A stretch of 64,000 bases of DNA from RGIG4576 sp964536025 (GCA_964536025.1 CAZHXA010000001.1:66894-130893), one strand, 5' to 3'. Shown: positions 45,977-55,176, counted from the first letter of the stretch. The notes: generated by a model from the sequence alone, not told the origin. Made by a program: numbers and translations.

Positions 45977-46004
45977 AAATTCAATTATATGTAAAATTGA
46001 ATTT
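45977..46004 (-). other. Leader hairpin just before the 887-residue gene
   Basis: AAATTCAATT (45977-45986) pairs perfectly with AATTGAATTT (45995-46004) around an 8-nt loop, ending 17 bp before the ATG. It is AT-only apart from one G-C pair, so modestly stable. It could affect ribosome access. A second small hairpin (CCTCT/AGAGG) lies further upstream in the roughly 210-nt leader. Confidence 0.5.
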
Positions 46005-46176
46005 CAAATTATAGTAATAAATTAAAGTTCTCGCTTAGAGACTTCTAATCAAATTCTTTTAGAGGAATATGCTATTTTTCAGATTATTCCAATAAAATAT
46101 GTTCTTAAAAAGCGTAAGTTCCTCTTGTTCAGAGGCTGATTTTAATTAAAACTATATTCAAAAAATTCACTGCACA

Positions 46177-46207
46177 CAAAAATAGAACTTTTTTTTCAAA
46201 TTTTCAA
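46177..46207 (-). promoter_or_regulatory. Promoter of the 887-residue protein gene
   Basis: On the minus strand, TTG (46207-46205), a 20-bp spacer and TATTTTTG (46184-46177). It implies an unusually long leader of about 210 nt. The rest of the 411-bp gap (46208-46370) is AT-rich with nothing further recognised. Confidence 0.72.
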
Positions 46208-46370
46208 TATTTCTTGAAATTTCATATTTTTTCTGTCTACTGCCGTTATTGTGTTTATTATTTTTCTATCATTACTGCATCTTATTGCTAAAATGCAATC
46301 CTAAACTTTTGCAACAGGCGATTGAACCGATAATTTATTTAATTATTATCGAAGTAGATTTCAACTTCTC

Positions 46371-47264
46371 TTATTTAAGCACAAATGTGCGAGAGCCTAA
46401 ACGATAACTATCGGCAAACACTTCTACTCGGTATTCACCTTCAGAAAGAGGACTTGTTACATTCCAATAAATTGTAACATTAGGCACTTCCTGCCCTGTG
46501 TACTCTATTTTTTTACTATCGGTATAAGGCATTTCCACGCCATCAAAAGCAAAAGCACCATGACTGCCTAAAAGCGTACCTTCCGGATTAGTTATTCTCA
46601 CAAACAATTCTTTTTCTCCCACCGGAGTTGAATTATTTGGCGAAATAGTGAATGTTACCATCAATTGTTTTGCTTTTTTTACCTTTTTCTCTTCCTTTCC
46701 TGTCTTTTTTAAGCAAGTAAGTTTAAGATTTGTGATATTAAGTTTTTCGGCAAGCTCCATACGCTCTTCAAGATGTGCATTTTTTTCTTGAGCTATATTC
46801 ACTTTACTTGCCAATTCTCTATTTTCGTTCTTAATTTGTACATTTTCAGCTTTCAGACCTTCATTTTCTCGCCTCAACGAGTCTATTATGGAAATATAAT
46901 GTTTTATAAGACCTTTCAGGGTTGAAACTTCTTCTTTCAACTCTTTTATTCGCTTATTGCTTGTTATTTTTTGTGTTTTAAGCTCAGCAAGAAGTTTTTC
47001 CACTTTGCTTTTTGCTTCAGTGTATTTTTGCAATATGGAATCGTTATTTATAAATTGAGTTTGATTTTCAAGGCTTTGATATTGCATATTCAAATTCTCA
47101 TACTCACCAGCAAGTTGCAACTGTTGATTTTCAAGTTGCAACAATTCATTGGCTTTCTCCATTTCATTTTTTGATGAAACTGCAGAATATACAATACAGA
47201 TAAATACCAAAATTACCGTAGCTATGGCTCCTATTATTATATTTTTCTTGGTTTTTGGCGTCAT
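46371..47264 (-). CDS. Coiled-coil membrane protein of unknown function
   Basis: 297 residues. One N-terminal membrane helix (about 9-29) is followed by a long coiled coil (about 32-185, rich in heptads such as NELLQLENQQLQLAGEYENL). After a basic stretch, a beta-sandwich-like C-terminal domain (about 200-297) has the FTISPNNSTPVGEKELFVRITNPEG and WNVTSPLSEGEYRVEVFADS segments. The layout suggests an anchored periplasmic stalk carrying a binding domain, a plan seen in uncharacterised Bacteroidetes proteins. A possible -7 box (TAAGTTTG) lies at 47302-47309. I cannot assign a function. Confidence 0.75.
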   Translation of the reverse strand: MTPKTKKNIIIGAIATVILVFICIVYSAVSSKNEMEKANELLQLENQQLQLAGEYENLNMQYQSLENQTQFINNDSILQKYTEAKSKVEKLLAELKTQKITSNKRIKELKEEVSTLKGLIKHYISIIDSLRRENEGLKAENVQIKNENRELASKVNIAQEKNAHLEERMELAEKLNITNLKLTCLKKTGKEEKKVKKAKQLMVTFTISPNNSTPVGEKELFVRITNPEGTLLGSHGAFAFDGVEMPYTDSKKIEYTGQEVPNVTIYWNVTSPLSEGEYRVEVFADSYRLGSRTFVLK

Positions 47265-47386
47265 ATTTAATTTTTTATTTCTTATAAACCTAATTTTATT
47301 GCAAACTTAAACAGAATTTTTCACAAATTCAACCACTCACACATAAATCTTCTTAATTCTGTCTAAAAACACGCCAACTTATTTCT

Positions 47387-47950
47387 TTATATTTCGTATA
47401 ATTCAACAGGCAATGTTGACGTTTTTTTTATAGGTTTCAATGGTGCATTTTTCTTTTGTATCTTTTGCTTTCGTTTCGATTTAGGAGTTTTCGCACTTTC
47501 TTCCTTTACACTTTTAGCCAGTTTTACTGCTTTCTTTGCATCTACACCCACATAGTTCACTATATATTGCACACAAATACCTGTTTTTGTTGAAATCACG
47601 TTATATACATCAGCAATAGAGCCATCGGGCAATACACCATTCAAACGATAACCTTTTAACGTAGATAGCGAAAACTTTTTCACACGAGTATCATACATGT
47701 TATACTCCATAGCACGACGATGTAAATTTTGTTTCAGCACGTCATCGTTCACACCTTCACTGCTAAACACTTGAACAATGAAAGTCATATCCTCCACAAT
47801 CATTTCCAAACGGTCACGACTGCTATATAACACCTTGCTGTTTTCCGAAGCTTCAAATGTGAGATTATAAAGCCAACGAAACTTCTCTGCATTTGCCGAT
47901 AAACAAACCATTATCGTCATCAAGAATCCTATAACAAGCCTTTTCTTCAT
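47387..47950 (-). CDS. Secreted small protein of unknown function
   Basis: 187 residues with a signal peptide (about 1-21, MKKRLVIGFLMTIMVCLSANA). An alpha/beta region follows (about 22-150), and the tail is very basic and Lys-rich (KTPKSKRKQKIQKKNAPLK), ending PVELYEI. The ATG at 47950 is preferred over an upstream TTG, and a well-placed promoter supports this. No family recognised. It stands alone between the coiled-coil gene and tRNA-Pro. Confidence 0.72.
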   Translation of the reverse strand: MKKRLVIGFLMTIMVCLSANAEKFRWLYNLTFEASENSKVLYSSRDRLEMIVEDMTFIVQVFSSEGVNDDVLKQNLHRRAMEYNMYDTRVKKFSLSTLKGYRLNGVLPDGSIADVYNVISTKTGICVQYIVNYVGVDAKKAVKLAKSVKEESAKTPKSKRKQKIQKKNAPLKPIKKTSTLPVELYEI

Positions 47951-47982
47951 ATCTCTCAAATCAAGACATTATGATATTGACA

Positions 47983-48013
47983 CAAAAGTATCTCACATTT
48001 CCCAGTTTTACAA
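47983..48013 (-). promoter_or_regulatory. Promoter of the 187-residue secreted protein gene
   Basis: On the minus strand, TTG (48013-48011), a 20-bp spacer and TACTTTTG (47990-47983). The transcription start would be about 27 bp before the ATG at 47950. Confidence 0.7.
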
Positions 48014-48058
48014 AATTCCAATCAATTTTTTACTCCAAGAAAGAATCTTAAAACAGAA

Positions 48059-48084
48059 AAGGAGTTACCGAAAAGTAACTCCTT
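48059..48084 (-). terminator. Terminator of tRNA-Pro(TGG)
   Basis: AAGGAGTTAC (48059-48068) pairs perfectly with GTAACTCCTT (48075-48084). On the minus strand TTTTCTGTTTT follows. It lies 7 bp after the tRNA. Confidence 0.88.
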
Positions 48085-48091
48085 ATTCTTG

Positions 48092-48166
48092 TCGGGGTAC
48101 CAGGATTCGAACCTGGGACCCCCTGCTCCCAAAGCAGGTGCGCTAACCGGACTGCGCTACACCCCG
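48092..48166 (-). tRNA. tRNA-Pro, anticodon TGG
   Basis: On the minus strand: acceptor CGGGGTG/TACCCCG with discriminator A at 48092, D arm GCGC...GCGC, anticodon stem CCTGC/GCAGG around loop TTTGGGA (anticodon TGG), and a T arm with GTTCGAATC. CCA is not encoded. A dedicated promoter and terminator make it a single-gene unit. Confidence 0.96.
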
Positions 48167-48191
48167 ATTGCATTCTTCCGAATTGCGAGTG

Positions 48192-48222
48192 CAAAGTTAT
48201 GTATTTTTTATTTACCGTGCAA
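48192..48222 (-). promoter_or_regulatory. Promoter of tRNA-Pro(TGG)
   Basis: On the minus strand, TTG (48222-48220), a 20-bp spacer and TAACTTTG (48199-48192), 25 bp ahead of the tRNA 5' end. Confidence 0.8.
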
Positions 48223-48253
48223 ATATTTTCTGATATTTTTTTTGAAATATTTT

Positions 48254-48997
48254 TCAAAAAATTTCATACGGATACTCTACATTCCACAAAAACAGAGCAT
48301 TACCAGGCATTGAAGTTCCTGCACTGCATCGATTTTTTTTCTCAATTATTTTACAAAATTGCTCAACAGTTATTTTTCCTCGTCCCACATCCACCAAAGT
48401 TCCTACTATTGCACGCACCATATTACGCAAAAAGCGATCGGCAGTTATAGTAAAAACCCATTGTTCTCCTTCTTGCTCCCAACGAGCATAGGAGATTTTA
48501 CAATTATTGGTTGCTACATCGGTGTGCAATTTTGAAAAACTCGTAAAATCAGTGTATTTTAATAAACATTCAGCAGCTTTATTCATTTCATCAAAATCCA
48601 ATCGACATGTAGCACGCCAACTAAACATATATAAGAACGGAGATTTATCGGTATGAACGAAATATTTATAAGTACGTGCTGTGGCGTCAAATCGAGCATG
48701 AGCATCATCGTGTACACGAAATACGTTATACACGGAAATATCACGCCCCACAATGCTATTAAGTCGCATTATCAACGTCTTTATATCTACAATAGCTTCA
48801 TCAACATCAAAATGTGCAATCATAACCGATGCATTTACTCCTGCATCGGTACGACCAGCACCTGTTATCGATATTTGCTTGCGTAACACCATTGACAACG
48901 CTTTCTCTACGGTTTCTTGAACCGATTCAGCGTTTGGTTGCGACTGCCAACCATGATAATTGGCTCCATTATAAGCCAATCTTATAAAATATCTCAT
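48254..48997 (-). CDS. truA: tRNA pseudouridine(38-40) synthase
   Basis: Forms pseudouridine in the anticodon stem-loop of many tRNAs. The catalytic Asp is in GAGRTDAGVNA (about residues 46-56), and the YKYFVH and RFLRNMVRAIVGTL segments are conserved. Length 247 is normal. It starts 4 bp after the speA stop, so the two are probably cotranscribed. The tRNA-Pro gene lies about 90 bp downstream with its own promoter. Confidence 0.95.
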   Translation of the reverse strand: MRYFIRLAYNGANYHGWQSQPNAESVQETVEKALSMVLRKQISITGAGRTDAGVNASVMIAHFDVDEAIVDIKTLIMRLNSIVGRDISVYNVFRVHDDAHARFDATARTYKYFVHTDKSPFLYMFSWRATCRLDFDEMNKAAECLLKYTDFTSFSKLHTDVATNNCKISYARWEQEGEQWVFTITADRFLRNMVRAIVGTLVDVGRGKITVEQFCKIIEKKNRCSAGTSMPGNALFLWNVEYPYEIF

Positions 48998-49001
48998 TTC
49001 A

Positions 49002-50900
49002 TCAGGTATTTTCCAAATAAGTGTATCCGTATAAACCAGAACGATAGTTACTCAAGAACTCACGTCCTTCTTCCGGAGTGATTTTTCCGCTTTTCATTGA
49101 AGCAGTCACCCACGTTTCAACATTACGAACAAGTTTTTTAGGATTATATTCCACATATTCAAGAACTTCGGCAACAGTTTCACCTTCTATTACCTGATCT
49201 ATTTCATAACGGTCCTTATACACATCGATATGTACAGCATTGGTGTCACCAAACAAATTGTGCATATCCCCAAGTATTTCTTGATAAGCACCCACCAAGA
49301 AAACTCCCAAATAGTAAGGCTCATTGGCTTTTATTTGATGTACAGGCAAGAAATTTGTACCTCCTTGCGAAGAAACATAAGTACATATTTTACCATCACT
49401 ATCGCAAGTAATATCTTGGAGAGTGGCATGACGCGTAGGTTTTTCGTCCAACCGCGACAATGGCATTATAGGGAACACCTGATCGATAGCCCATGAATCG
49501 GGCAAAGATTGGAACAACGAGAAGTTACAGAAATACTTATCGGGTAGCATTTTTACAACCTTACGCAATTCCTCAGGTGCATGCTTTAACGACAAAGCAA
49601 TATCATTGACTTCGCGAGCTATCGACCAGAAAAGTTTTTCTATCATTGCACGAGTACGCAAATCGAGCAAACCAAGGCTAAACAAGTCTAACGCCTCTTC
49701 GCGAATTTGCAAAGCATCGTGCCAACTTTCAAAAATACGCTGATGATTTAATTTATCCCATATTTCATACAATTCACGAGCTAATTCATGCTCATCTTCA
49801 CTCACTGTGTCTTCTTCGTTCCAAATAGGCAAGTGAGTCGTTTCAAGCACATCAAGAACAAGTATTGAGTGATGTGCCGTAAGTGAACGACCCGATTCTA
49901 TTACGATATTAGGATGTTTCAATTCATTTTTATCGCACACATCAACAAGTTGAGAAACAGCATCGTTCACATATTCCTGAATGGAATAGTTCATACTGTA
50001 TTCACTTGCACTGCTACGTGTTCCGTCATAATCGACACCCAAACCGCCTCCTATATCAACAAATTCCACACCGAAGCCCATTTTACTAAGTTGCACATAA
50101 AATTGACATGCTTCACGCAACGCATTTTTTATGTGACGTATTTTAGTAATTTGACTACCTATATGGAAATGTATCAATTTCAAGCAGTCTTTCATGTCAC
50201 GACTTTCCAAGAAGTCAAGAGCTTCAAGCAATTCGCTTGAATTAAGTCCAAACTTACTGCTATCGCCACCCGATTCTTCCCATTTTCCACTTCCGGAGCT
50301 TGTTAGTTTTATTCTCACTCCCATATTGGGACGTATGCCGAGTCGTTTGGCTACATTTACCATCAATTTCAACTCATTTAGTTTTTCGGCAACGATATAA
50401 ATGCGACGACCCATCTTTTGAGCAAGCAAAGCAAGCTCAATATAATTTTCGTCTTTATAGCCATTACATACAATAACCGATTTGTCGGCGTTATTTAAAG
50501 CCAACACAGCGTGAAGTTCGGGCTTAGAACCTGCTTCAAGACCTATATTATATCTTTTCCCGTGGCACACAAGTTCCTCAACAACTTGACGCACTTGATT
50601 CACCTTGATAGGATATATTATGAAATTTTCAGCCCCGTAATTATATTCTTCGGCAGCTTGTTTAAAACATTTTGATATTTTTTCGATTCTATTATCCAGT
50701 ATGTCAGGAAAACGTAGTAGGACAGGTGGCGTAATATCACGCAATTGCAACTCATCCAACACATCTTTCACATCAACGGCTGCATAGCCTTCCTTCGGTG
50801 TAACTTGAACATGTCCTTTTTCATTGATTGAAAAATAAGAACGTCCCCACCCTTTAACATTATACAGCTCTGCACTGTCTTCAATGCGCCATTTTCTCAT
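49002..50900 (-). CDS. speA: Biosynthetic arginine decarboxylase
   Basis: PLP-dependent decarboxylation of arginine to agmatine for polyamine synthesis. The PLP Lys is Lys99 in the family motif IYPIKVNQ. The glycine-rich PLP phosphate loop is in VDIGGGLGVDYDG (about 284-296), and GLEAGSKPEL is also typical. Length 632 is normal. It decarboxylates the product of the arg cluster found elsewhere in the window, though the two are 35 kb apart and not co-regulated as far as can be seen. Confidence 0.96.
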   Translation of the reverse strand: MRKWRIEDSAELYNVKGWGRSYFSINEKGHVQVTPKEGYAAVDVKDVLDELQLRDITPPVLLRFPDILDNRIEKISKCFKQAAEEYNYGAENFIIYPIKVNQVRQVVEELVCHGKRYNIGLEAGSKPELHAVLALNNADKSVIVCNGYKDENYIELALLAQKMGRRIYIVAEKLNELKLMVNVAKRLGIRPNMGVRIKLTSSGSGKWEESGGDSSKFGLNSSELLEALDFLESRDMKDCLKLIHFHIGSQITKIRHIKNALREACQFYVQLSKMGFGVEFVDIGGGLGVDYDGTRSSASEYSMNYSIQEYVNDAVSQLVDVCDKNELKHPNIVIESGRSLTAHHSILVLDVLETTHLPIWNEEDTVSEDEHELARELYEIWDKLNHQRIFESWHDALQIREEALDLFSLGLLDLRTRAMIEKLFWSIAREVNDIALSLKHAPEELRKVVKMLPDKYFCNFSLFQSLPDSWAIDQVFPIMPLSRLDEKPTRHATLQDITCDSDGKICTYVSSQGGTNFLPVHQIKANEPYYLGVFLVGAYQEILGDMHNLFGDTNAVHIDVYKDRYEIDQVIEGETVAEVLEYVEYNPKKLVRNVETWVTASMKSGKITPEEGREFLSNYRSGLYGYTYLENT

Positions 50901-50970
50901 TAGAATATCACAAAAAAGTTGTTAATATAATATTGAATAATAATTGTGCATTCCTTAACGAAATGTCAGA

Positions 50971-50978
50971 CAAAGATA
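50971..50978 (-). promoter_or_regulatory. Putative -7 box of speA
   Basis: TATCTTTG on the minus strand, 70 bp before the speA ATG. The best TTG lies 23 bp upstream of it, slightly beyond the usual spacing. Confidence 0.5.
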
Positions 50979-51050
50979 AGGTATTATTATCAATATTTTG
51001 ACAATAACCTCCCCAAAATTAAAATAAACTCTTTAAAAAAAGGCTATACG

Positions 51051-51869
51051 TTATTTTTTATTCTTTGCTTTTATCGAGTTTAGAACGTCTTCATTCCATT
51101 CATCACGCTCTTTATCGTTAAACCAGCCCCATTTATTGAAATATTTCATCATATTCCAGCTATGCACGGCAAGCATTCTTAAAGAGTTATAACTTGCTGC
51201 ACGATGGGCATGAACAATGGTTACTTCGGGCCAGAACATAGTGCGATAAAAACGATGCATGCGACGAGTTATATCAATATCTTCGGGATACATAAAAAAA
51301 CGCTCGTCAAAAAGCCCTACTTTCTTAAAACATTCCATTCGGAACAGCATAAACGAACCTTGATGATATGGAATATTCATAGGTTCTTTGTGGTCGAAAT
51401 CATATAACATGAATTCACGATTGAGCTTTTCGGTAAATGAATGAAATAAGAACCTACGGGAAATCAAATTTATAGGTTTAGGCAACAATCGGCAACCATA
51501 CTGTAACGAACCGTCAGGATAAACAATATTAGGTTGCACTTGTGCAACATCTTCATTATTGTTCATGTATTCAATAAGACGAGAAAGGACATCCTCTTCA
51601 AAATACACATCACTATTAAGCACAAGATGGTATTTCATATTCATCTTTTGTGCCTTACGGATAGCTATGTTATGCCCGGAGCCATAACCAACATTAGGAT
51701 TGCCTATATAGACAATACGCTCATAAGACTTGCAAAAATCCTCTATATAGCTTTGACGAGAGTTATCAACTATATATATATATTTCACAAGATTCGATGA
51801 CAAAGAATCAAGGCAACGTCTCAACTCTTCGATTTTTGTTTTATATGTAACAATAGATACTGTAATCAT
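51051..51869 (-). CDS. Family 2 glycosyltransferase
   Basis: GT-A fold glycosyltransferase, 272 residues, close to rhamnosyltransferase-type family 2 enzymes. The nucleotide-binding start (VSIVTYKTKIEELRRCLDSL) and the metal-binding DxD-like segment in LVLNSDVYFEED (about residues 82-93) are visible. An EDID motif (about 197-200, YPEDIDITRR) may contain the catalytic base. No membrane segment. It stands alone and so could serve an O-antigen-like glycan, exopolysaccharide or general protein O-glycosylation; the acceptor is not known. Divergent from fba. Confidence 0.9.
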   Translation of the reverse strand: MITVSIVTYKTKIEELRRCLDSLSSNLVKYIYIVDNSRQSYIEDFCKSYERIVYIGNPNVGYGSGHNIAIRKAQKMNMKYHLVLNSDVYFEEDVLSRLIEYMNNNEDVAQVQPNIVYPDGSLQYGCRLLPKPINLISRRFLFHSFTEKLNREFMLYDFDHKEPMNIPYHQGSFMLFRMECFKKVGLFDERFFMYPEDIDITRRMHRFYRTMFWPEVTIVHAHRAASYNSLRMLAVHSWNMMKYFNKWGWFNDKERDEWNEDVLNSIKAKNKK

Positions 51870-51976
51870 GCTAAAAATGTCGAAATTCCCCTATTTCGAC
51901 AAAGTTATTATTCAATGGCGTACAAAATTAGTATAAAATTTCCCATAATAAAAATCTTTAGTAACTTATATTTTGT

Positions 51977-51984
51977 TATCTTTG
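51977..51984 (+). promoter_or_regulatory. Putative -7 box of fba
   Basis: TATCTTTG, 54 bp before the aldolase ATG, within TTATCTTTGC, a strong match to the -7 element. No clear TTG lies at the -33 position. Confidence 0.55.
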
Positions 51985-52038
51985 CAACAAATTTGAAAAA
52001 AACAATATAATAATTCATTATATCAATACTTAAGTATT

Positions 52039-53037
52039 ATGGTAAATTTTAAAGAGCTTGGTCTTGTGAACACTCGCGATATGTTCGCAAAGGCTATCAA
52101 AGGCGGATATGCTATTCCTGCCTTCAACTTCAACAACATGGAGCAACTACAAGCCATTATCAAGGCTGCAGCTGAAACTAAATCTCCTGTTATCCTACAA
52201 GTATCAAAAGGTGCTCGCAACTATGCTAATGCAACACTTCTTCGCTACATGGCTCAAGGAGCTGTAGAATATGCAAAAGAACTTGGTTGGGCAAAACCTC
52301 AAATCGTTCTACACTTAGATCACGGTGATAGTTTTGAGCTATGCAAAGACTGTGTAGACTGCGGTTTCTCTTCAGTAATGATTGACGGTTCTCACCTTCC
52401 TTATGAAGAAAACGTTGCACTTACAAAGAAAGTAGTAGAATATGCACACCAACACGATGTAACTGTAGAAGGTGAACTTGGTGTATTGGCAGGCGTTGAA
52501 GACGAAGTTTCAAGCGACCACCACACTTACACCGACCCTGAAGAAGTTATCGACTTTGCTACTCGTACAGGTTGCGACAGCTTGGCTATCTCTATCGGTA
52601 CTTCTCACGGTGCATACAAATTCACTCCAGAACAATGTACAGTAGATGAAAATGGCAAATTAGTTCCACCGCCATTGGCATTTGACGTATTAAAAGCTGT
52701 AGAAGAAAAACTTCCTGGATTCCCTATCGTGCTTCACGGTTCTTCTTCTGTTCCTCAAGACGAAGTTGAAACAATCAACAAATACGGTGGTGCATTGAAA
52801 GCTGCTATCGGTATTCCAGAAGAATGGCTTCGCGAATCGGCTAAGAGTGCAGTTTGCAAAATCAACATCGACTCTGACAGCCGTTTGGCTATGACTGCAG
52901 CAGTACGTAAAGTATTTGCAGAAAAACCGGCTGAATTTGACCCACGTAAATACTTGGGACCAGCTCGCGATAACATGGAAAAACTTTACAAGCACAAAAT
53001 CATCAACGTACTTGGAAGTGACGGAAAAGCTGAATAA
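52039..53037 (+). CDS. fba: Class II fructose-bisphosphate aldolase
   Basis: Zinc-dependent cleavage of fructose 1,6-bisphosphate to glyceraldehyde 3-phosphate and dihydroxyacetone phosphate. The zinc and substrate motifs are present: LHLDHGDSFE (about 93-102), a second ligand set in VEGELGVLAG (about 148-157), and LHGSSSVPQDE (about 233-243). Length 332 is normal for the Bacteroidetes form. Codon choice appears more GC-ended than in its neighbours, in keeping with high expression. Terminated right after the stop. Confidence 0.96.
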   Translation: MVNFKELGLVNTRDMFAKAIKGGYAIPAFNFNNMEQLQAIIKAAAETKSPVILQVSKGARNYANATLLRYMAQGAVEYAKELGWAKPQIVLHLDHGDSFELCKDCVDCGFSSVMIDGSHLPYEENVALTKKVVEYAHQHDVTVEGELGVLAGVEDEVSSDHHTYTDPEEVIDFATRTGCDSLAISIGTSHGAYKFTPEQCTVDENGKLVPPPLAFDVLKAVEEKLPGFPIVLHGSSSVPQDEVETINKYGGALKAAIGIPEEWLRESAKSAVCKINIDSDSRLAMTAAVRKVFAEKPAEFDPRKYLGPARDNMEKLYKHKIINVLGSDGKAE

Positions 53038-53063
53038 TTTTAATTTTATTCGTTAATCTATAC

Positions 53064-53097
53064 AAAGGTTGTCTATACACATAGGCAACCTTTTTTT
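53064..53097 (+). terminator. Terminator of fba
   Basis: AAAGGTTG (53064-53071) pairs with CAACCTTT (53086-53093), with an inner CTAT/ATAG stem and a T-run to 53097. Its T-run is also the -33 element of the next promoter. Confidence 0.9.
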
Positions 53098-53126
53098 GTT
53101 GCTTATTATTTTATTCACTATATTTG
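53096..53126 (+). promoter_or_regulatory. Promoter of gldE operon
   Basis: TTG (53096-53098) at the end of the fba terminator T-run, a 20-bp spacer, then TATATTTG (53119-53126). Predicted start about 75 nt before the gldE start codon. Confidence 0.75.
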
Positions 53127-53207
53127 CACATAAATACAAGCTTTACAGCTTATTTATGGTTTTGGAATCAACTTCAAAACACTTTTGTTTAACTAAATTA
53201 TTGTATT

Positions 53208-54545
53208 TTGGATACTGACCCGTTATCGTGCATTAATTCATTAATATTGGCAACAGCCAATATAGAGCAACCTCTCATCTCGGTAAATGCCCCCAATACG
53301 TCTTGCATTATCGCTTGCATTGTTGCAACTTTGTGTTTATGCGTTTCAGCTTTTGTCTCCGGCTCCGAACTTGCCTATTTTTCTTTAAAAGAAACCGATT
53401 TTGATAAGTTCAAGAGTCAAAGCACACGAGATAAAGTAAAGCAACTATTGTCAAATCCAGAAAAGCTTCTTGCGACAATACTTATATCCAATAATTTGGT
53501 AAACGTTACAATAATCATTTTATTCAACTTTGCACTAAATCAAATATTGGAAATAAGAAGTGCGGTCTTAGATTTTATAGTACAATCGGTATTCCTTACA
53601 TTCTTAATTCTTCTTTTCGGAGAAATAATACCTAAATTATATTCATCAAACAACAGCATAAAAGTTGCAGCTTTTGCAACAAGTGGGCTTTCTACTTTGA
53701 ATAAGATTTTCAGCCCTATTTCACGTTTAATGGTAAAAAGTACGTTTATTGTCAATAAAGTGATTACTAAGCGAACTGAAGATATCTCCATGGATGATTT
53801 ATCGCAAGCTCTTGAACTATCAGAAGTTAATTCAGAGAATGAAAAAGAACTACTTGAAGGAATTCTTACATTCGGAGATAAGACTGCTGCCGAAATCATG
53901 CGTCCACGCGTAGATGTTGTTGATATTGAATACTTCTCCAGCTTTGAAGATGTTGTAAAGATTGTAACAACCAACGGATACTCACGCATGCCGGTTTATC
54001 AAGACAATTCCGACAATATAAAAGGTGTTCTTTACGCAAAAGACCTTCTTCCTTATATTGACAAGCACGAAAAAGATTTTAATTGGACCACATTATTAAG
54101 ATCGGCTTATTTCGTTCCCGAAACACGTGCTATAGGAGATTTGCTTGAAGATTTTAGAAAAACGAAAGTTCACATGGCTATAATTGTAGATGAATTCGGG
54201 TGTACACAAGGTATTGTCACTCTTGAAGACATCTTGGAAGAAATCGTAGGTGATATAGACGATGAATATGACACCGACGACAACAAATCCTACAAAAAAA
54301 TAGATGACAAAACATATATTTTTGATGGAAAAACTCTATTGAACGACTTTTTTAAAATAACCGATTGTGAAGAAGACGTTTTTGAACAAATAGAAGGCGA
54401 CGCCGAAACAATAGCCGGGCTCATACTGAATTTAAAAGGAGATTTCCCTATAGAAAAAGAAACTATTGATTATGGACAATTCCATTTTCAAGTTTTAAAA
54501 GTTGCCAAGCACCGTATCGTAAATGTAAAAATAAAAATCGATTAA
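53208..54545 (+). CDS. gldE: GldE-like CBS/CorC domain membrane protein, TTG start
   Basis: Inner-membrane protein of the HlyC/CorC family named for a gliding gene but widespread in non-gliding Bacteroidales. It has a CNNM/DUF21 membrane domain (about residues 32-190), a CBS pair (about 205-335, with MRPRVDVVDIE and DEFGCTQGIVTLEDILEEIVGD) and a C-terminal transporter-associated domain. The frame contains no ATG before the middle of the membrane domain. The start is therefore a TTG at 53208 (M/DTDPLSC...), the frame being closed by a TAA at 53190. It is followed after 2 bp by the phosphopantetheinyl transferase gene. Confidence 0.9.
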   Translation: MDTDPLSCINSLILATANIEQPLISVNAPNTSCIIACIVATLCLCVSAFVSGSELAYFSLKETDFDKFKSQSTRDKVKQLLSNPEKLLATILISNNLVNVTIIILFNFALNQILEIRSAVLDFIVQSVFLTFLILLFGEIIPKLYSSNNSIKVAAFATSGLSTLNKIFSPISRLMVKSTFIVNKVITKRTEDISMDDLSQALELSEVNSENEKELLEGILTFGDKTAAEIMRPRVDVVDIEYFSSFEDVVKIVTTNGYSRMPVYQDNSDNIKGVLYAKDLLPYIDKHEKDFNWTTLLRSAYFVPETRAIGDLLEDFRKTKVHMAIIVDEFGCTQGIVTLEDILEEIVGDIDDEYDTDDNKSYKKIDDKTYIFDGKTLLNDFFKITDCEEDVFEQIEGDAETIAGLILNLKGDFPIEKETIDYGQFHFQVLKVAKHRIVNVKIKID

Positions 54546-54547
54546 AC

Positions 54548-55165
54548 ATGCCTATAATAAGTGATGACATATTTCACAACGATTATAGGATTTACACATG
54601 GGAAATTACCGAGTCAAGAGAAGAACTCGAAAATATGTGCAAAGAAGCTTCTTTTGACATTTCACTCATCAAAAAAATAAAGCTACCAAAACGAGCTAAA
54701 GAGAAACTTGCAGAATTATTGATTTTACAACACGCAACAGGTTGTAACGTCGAATTAGCTCACCGCGAGAATGGAGCTCCTTATTTGGTAAACAAACCCA
54801 TCAACATAAGCATAACTCATTCAGGCAACTTCGTGTGCATAGCTTTCTCTTCTCATAAACACATAGGCATTGACATTGAGTCTAATTCCAACAAAGTGCT
54901 AAGAGTTAGAGACCGTTTTCTTAACGAAGCCGAAAAAACACACATTCCTCAGCAAGACTTAGAGATGAACTTGATGGCATGGACTTCTAAGGAAGCCATA
55001 TATAAAGCGACATCTGTATCAGGAATAGACTTTACAGAATGTATCAGGTTAAATCTTCCCGACAAAGGACAATCTCTAAGCGACAATAGCATCATGAATT
55101 TCTCTTTGCACCATCACAAGATAGACAACTATCTCATTACAGTTGCAATAATCGCACAAAATTAA
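54548..55165 (+). CDS. 4'-phosphopantetheinyl transferase family protein
   Basis: Transfers the phosphopantetheine arm of CoA to carrier proteins. The Sfp-type motifs are present: GIDIES (about 106-111) with the Mg-binding Asp and Glu, and WTSKEAIYK (about 145-153). Length 205 is typical for the pseudo-monomeric Sfp-like group of Bacteroidetes. Gaps of 2 bp to gldE and 11 bp to the dipeptidase gene show one operon. The target carrier protein is not in the window; AcpP is the default guess, as no NRPS or PKS is present. Confidence 0.9.
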   Translation: MPIISDDIFHNDYRIYTWEITESREELENMCKEASFDISLIKKIKLPKRAKEKLAELLILQHATGCNVELAHRENGAPYLVNKPINISITHSGNFVCIAFSSHKHIGIDIESNSNKVLRVRDRFLNEAEKTHIPQQDLEMNLMAWTSKEAIYKATSVSGIDFTECIRLNLPDKGQSLSDNSIMNFSLHHHKIDNYLITVAIIAQN

Positions 55166-55176
55166 TATATATTATT

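Noticed and set aside
53540..53989. 149-codon antisense frame within gldE
   Set aside because: Ser/Thr/Arg-rich shadow translation of the coding strand with no homologous features.
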